A DNA stretch of 23,547 nucleotides from Flavobacterium psychrophilum (GTDB lineage Bacteria > Bacteroidota > Bacteroidia > Flavobacteriales > Flavobacteriaceae): positions 1 to 23,547 of the forward strand of contig CAMBOW010000020.1 of the NCBI GenBank assembly GCA_945869365.1, written 5' to 3'. The notes under the pieces are model-generated. The model did not search any database. It was not told the origin of the DNA and saw nothing but the letters and a program-made list of their open reading frames with translations. Both the position numbers and the translations under genes were made by a program. Shown piece by piece: positions 23,435 to 23,547 of the stretch; positions within the stretch are counted from its first letter, which is position 1; every line of letters begins with the position of its first letter.

Positions 23435-23547
23435 ATGAAAAAAGTTGTACTTACCTTTGCTCTTTTTGCATCGATCGGAATCGCCCTCGCGCAAACTGAC
23501 AAACCTGTGTGGAAATCGACGGTAAAAAACACCCAATCGACTACCCT
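23435..23547 (+). CDS. N-terminus of a secreted protein, cut by the window edge
   Basis: The ATG at 23435 opens a frame that runs to the end of the window without a stop, giving 37 complete codons. The first about 19 residues (MKKVVLTFALFASIGIALA) form a typical signal peptide with an ALA-Q cleavage site, followed by QTDKPVWKSTVKNTQSTT, a polar mature start. It has a TAnnTTTG box 29 nt upstream. Divergent from the FAD-oxidoreductase gene. What the mature protein is cannot be told from this fragment. Confidence 0.7.
   Translation, partial: MKKVVLTFALFASIGIALAQTDKPVWKSTVKNTQSTT

Noticed and set aside
1..23547. Mobile element, phage, CRISPR or defence island
   Set aside because: No transposase, integrase, direct-repeat array, nuclease-helicase cluster or terminal repeats were seen; the tRNA has no integrase or duplicated 3' end next to it.

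Overview
The window is a gene-dense chromosomal segment of a member of the Bacteroidota, most probably a Flavobacteriaceae species close to Flavobacterium. The grounds are the MurF-alanine racemase fusion, a thymidine kinase with a degenerate zinc ribbon, DUF6029 and Omp28-type envelope proteins, promoter-like TAnnTTTG boxes in place of the E. coli -35/-10 pattern, and few recognisable Shine-Dalgarno sequences. No phage gene, transposase, integrase, CRISPR array or rRNA is visible. This is mainly core housekeeping and envelope DNA, not a mobile or defence island.

Layout. 1-3167: most of a very large outer-membrane protein gene (+), open at the left edge. 3168-3457: a palindrome and short repeats, then a single tRNA-Ala(GGC) on the minus strand with its own promoter and hairpin terminator. 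3458-6600: an envelope redox module, namely a DUF6029-type beta-barrel and a TlpA-like thioredoxin (minus, 1-nt stop/start overlap), divergent from an Omp28-type lipoprotein with a WCGNC motif (+). 6842-8057: queD (queuosine) and lpxH (lipid A), +. 8054-11007: recJ and an MFS exporter, minus, 4-nt overlap. 11126-12748: adenine deaminase, +. 12745-14505: rsmI and a flavobacterial acidic hypothetical protein, minus. 14708-17772: tdk and murF-alr, +, 4-nt TTGA overlap. 17861-21451: asd, a small His/Cys-rich membrane protein and a TonB-dependent receptor that may carry a metal, +, closed by a strong terminator. 21475-23271: mtgA and an FAD-dependent oxidoreductase, minus. 23435-end: the N-terminus of a secreted protein, +, cut by the window edge.

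Themes. Much of the window serves the cell envelope: outer-membrane proteins, lipid A (LpxH), peptidoglycan precursors and polymerisation (MurF-Alr, Asd via diaminopimelate, MtgA), and periplasmic thiol chemistry (TlpA-like and Omp28-type). Nucleotide and translation housekeeping (Tdk, Ade, RecJ, QueD, RsmI, tRNA-Ala) is interleaved. The least explained and most interesting units are (a) the barrel/thioredoxin/CxxC-lipoprotein module, whose mature barrel has exactly two cysteines placed in its last hairpin; (b) the His/Cys-rich small protein joined to a TonB receptor across a terminator-like hairpin; and (c) the acidic linker protein in operon with rsmI. Packing is tight: two convergent gene pairs overlap by 4 bp at their stops. 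No stretch above about 250 bp lacks a gene.
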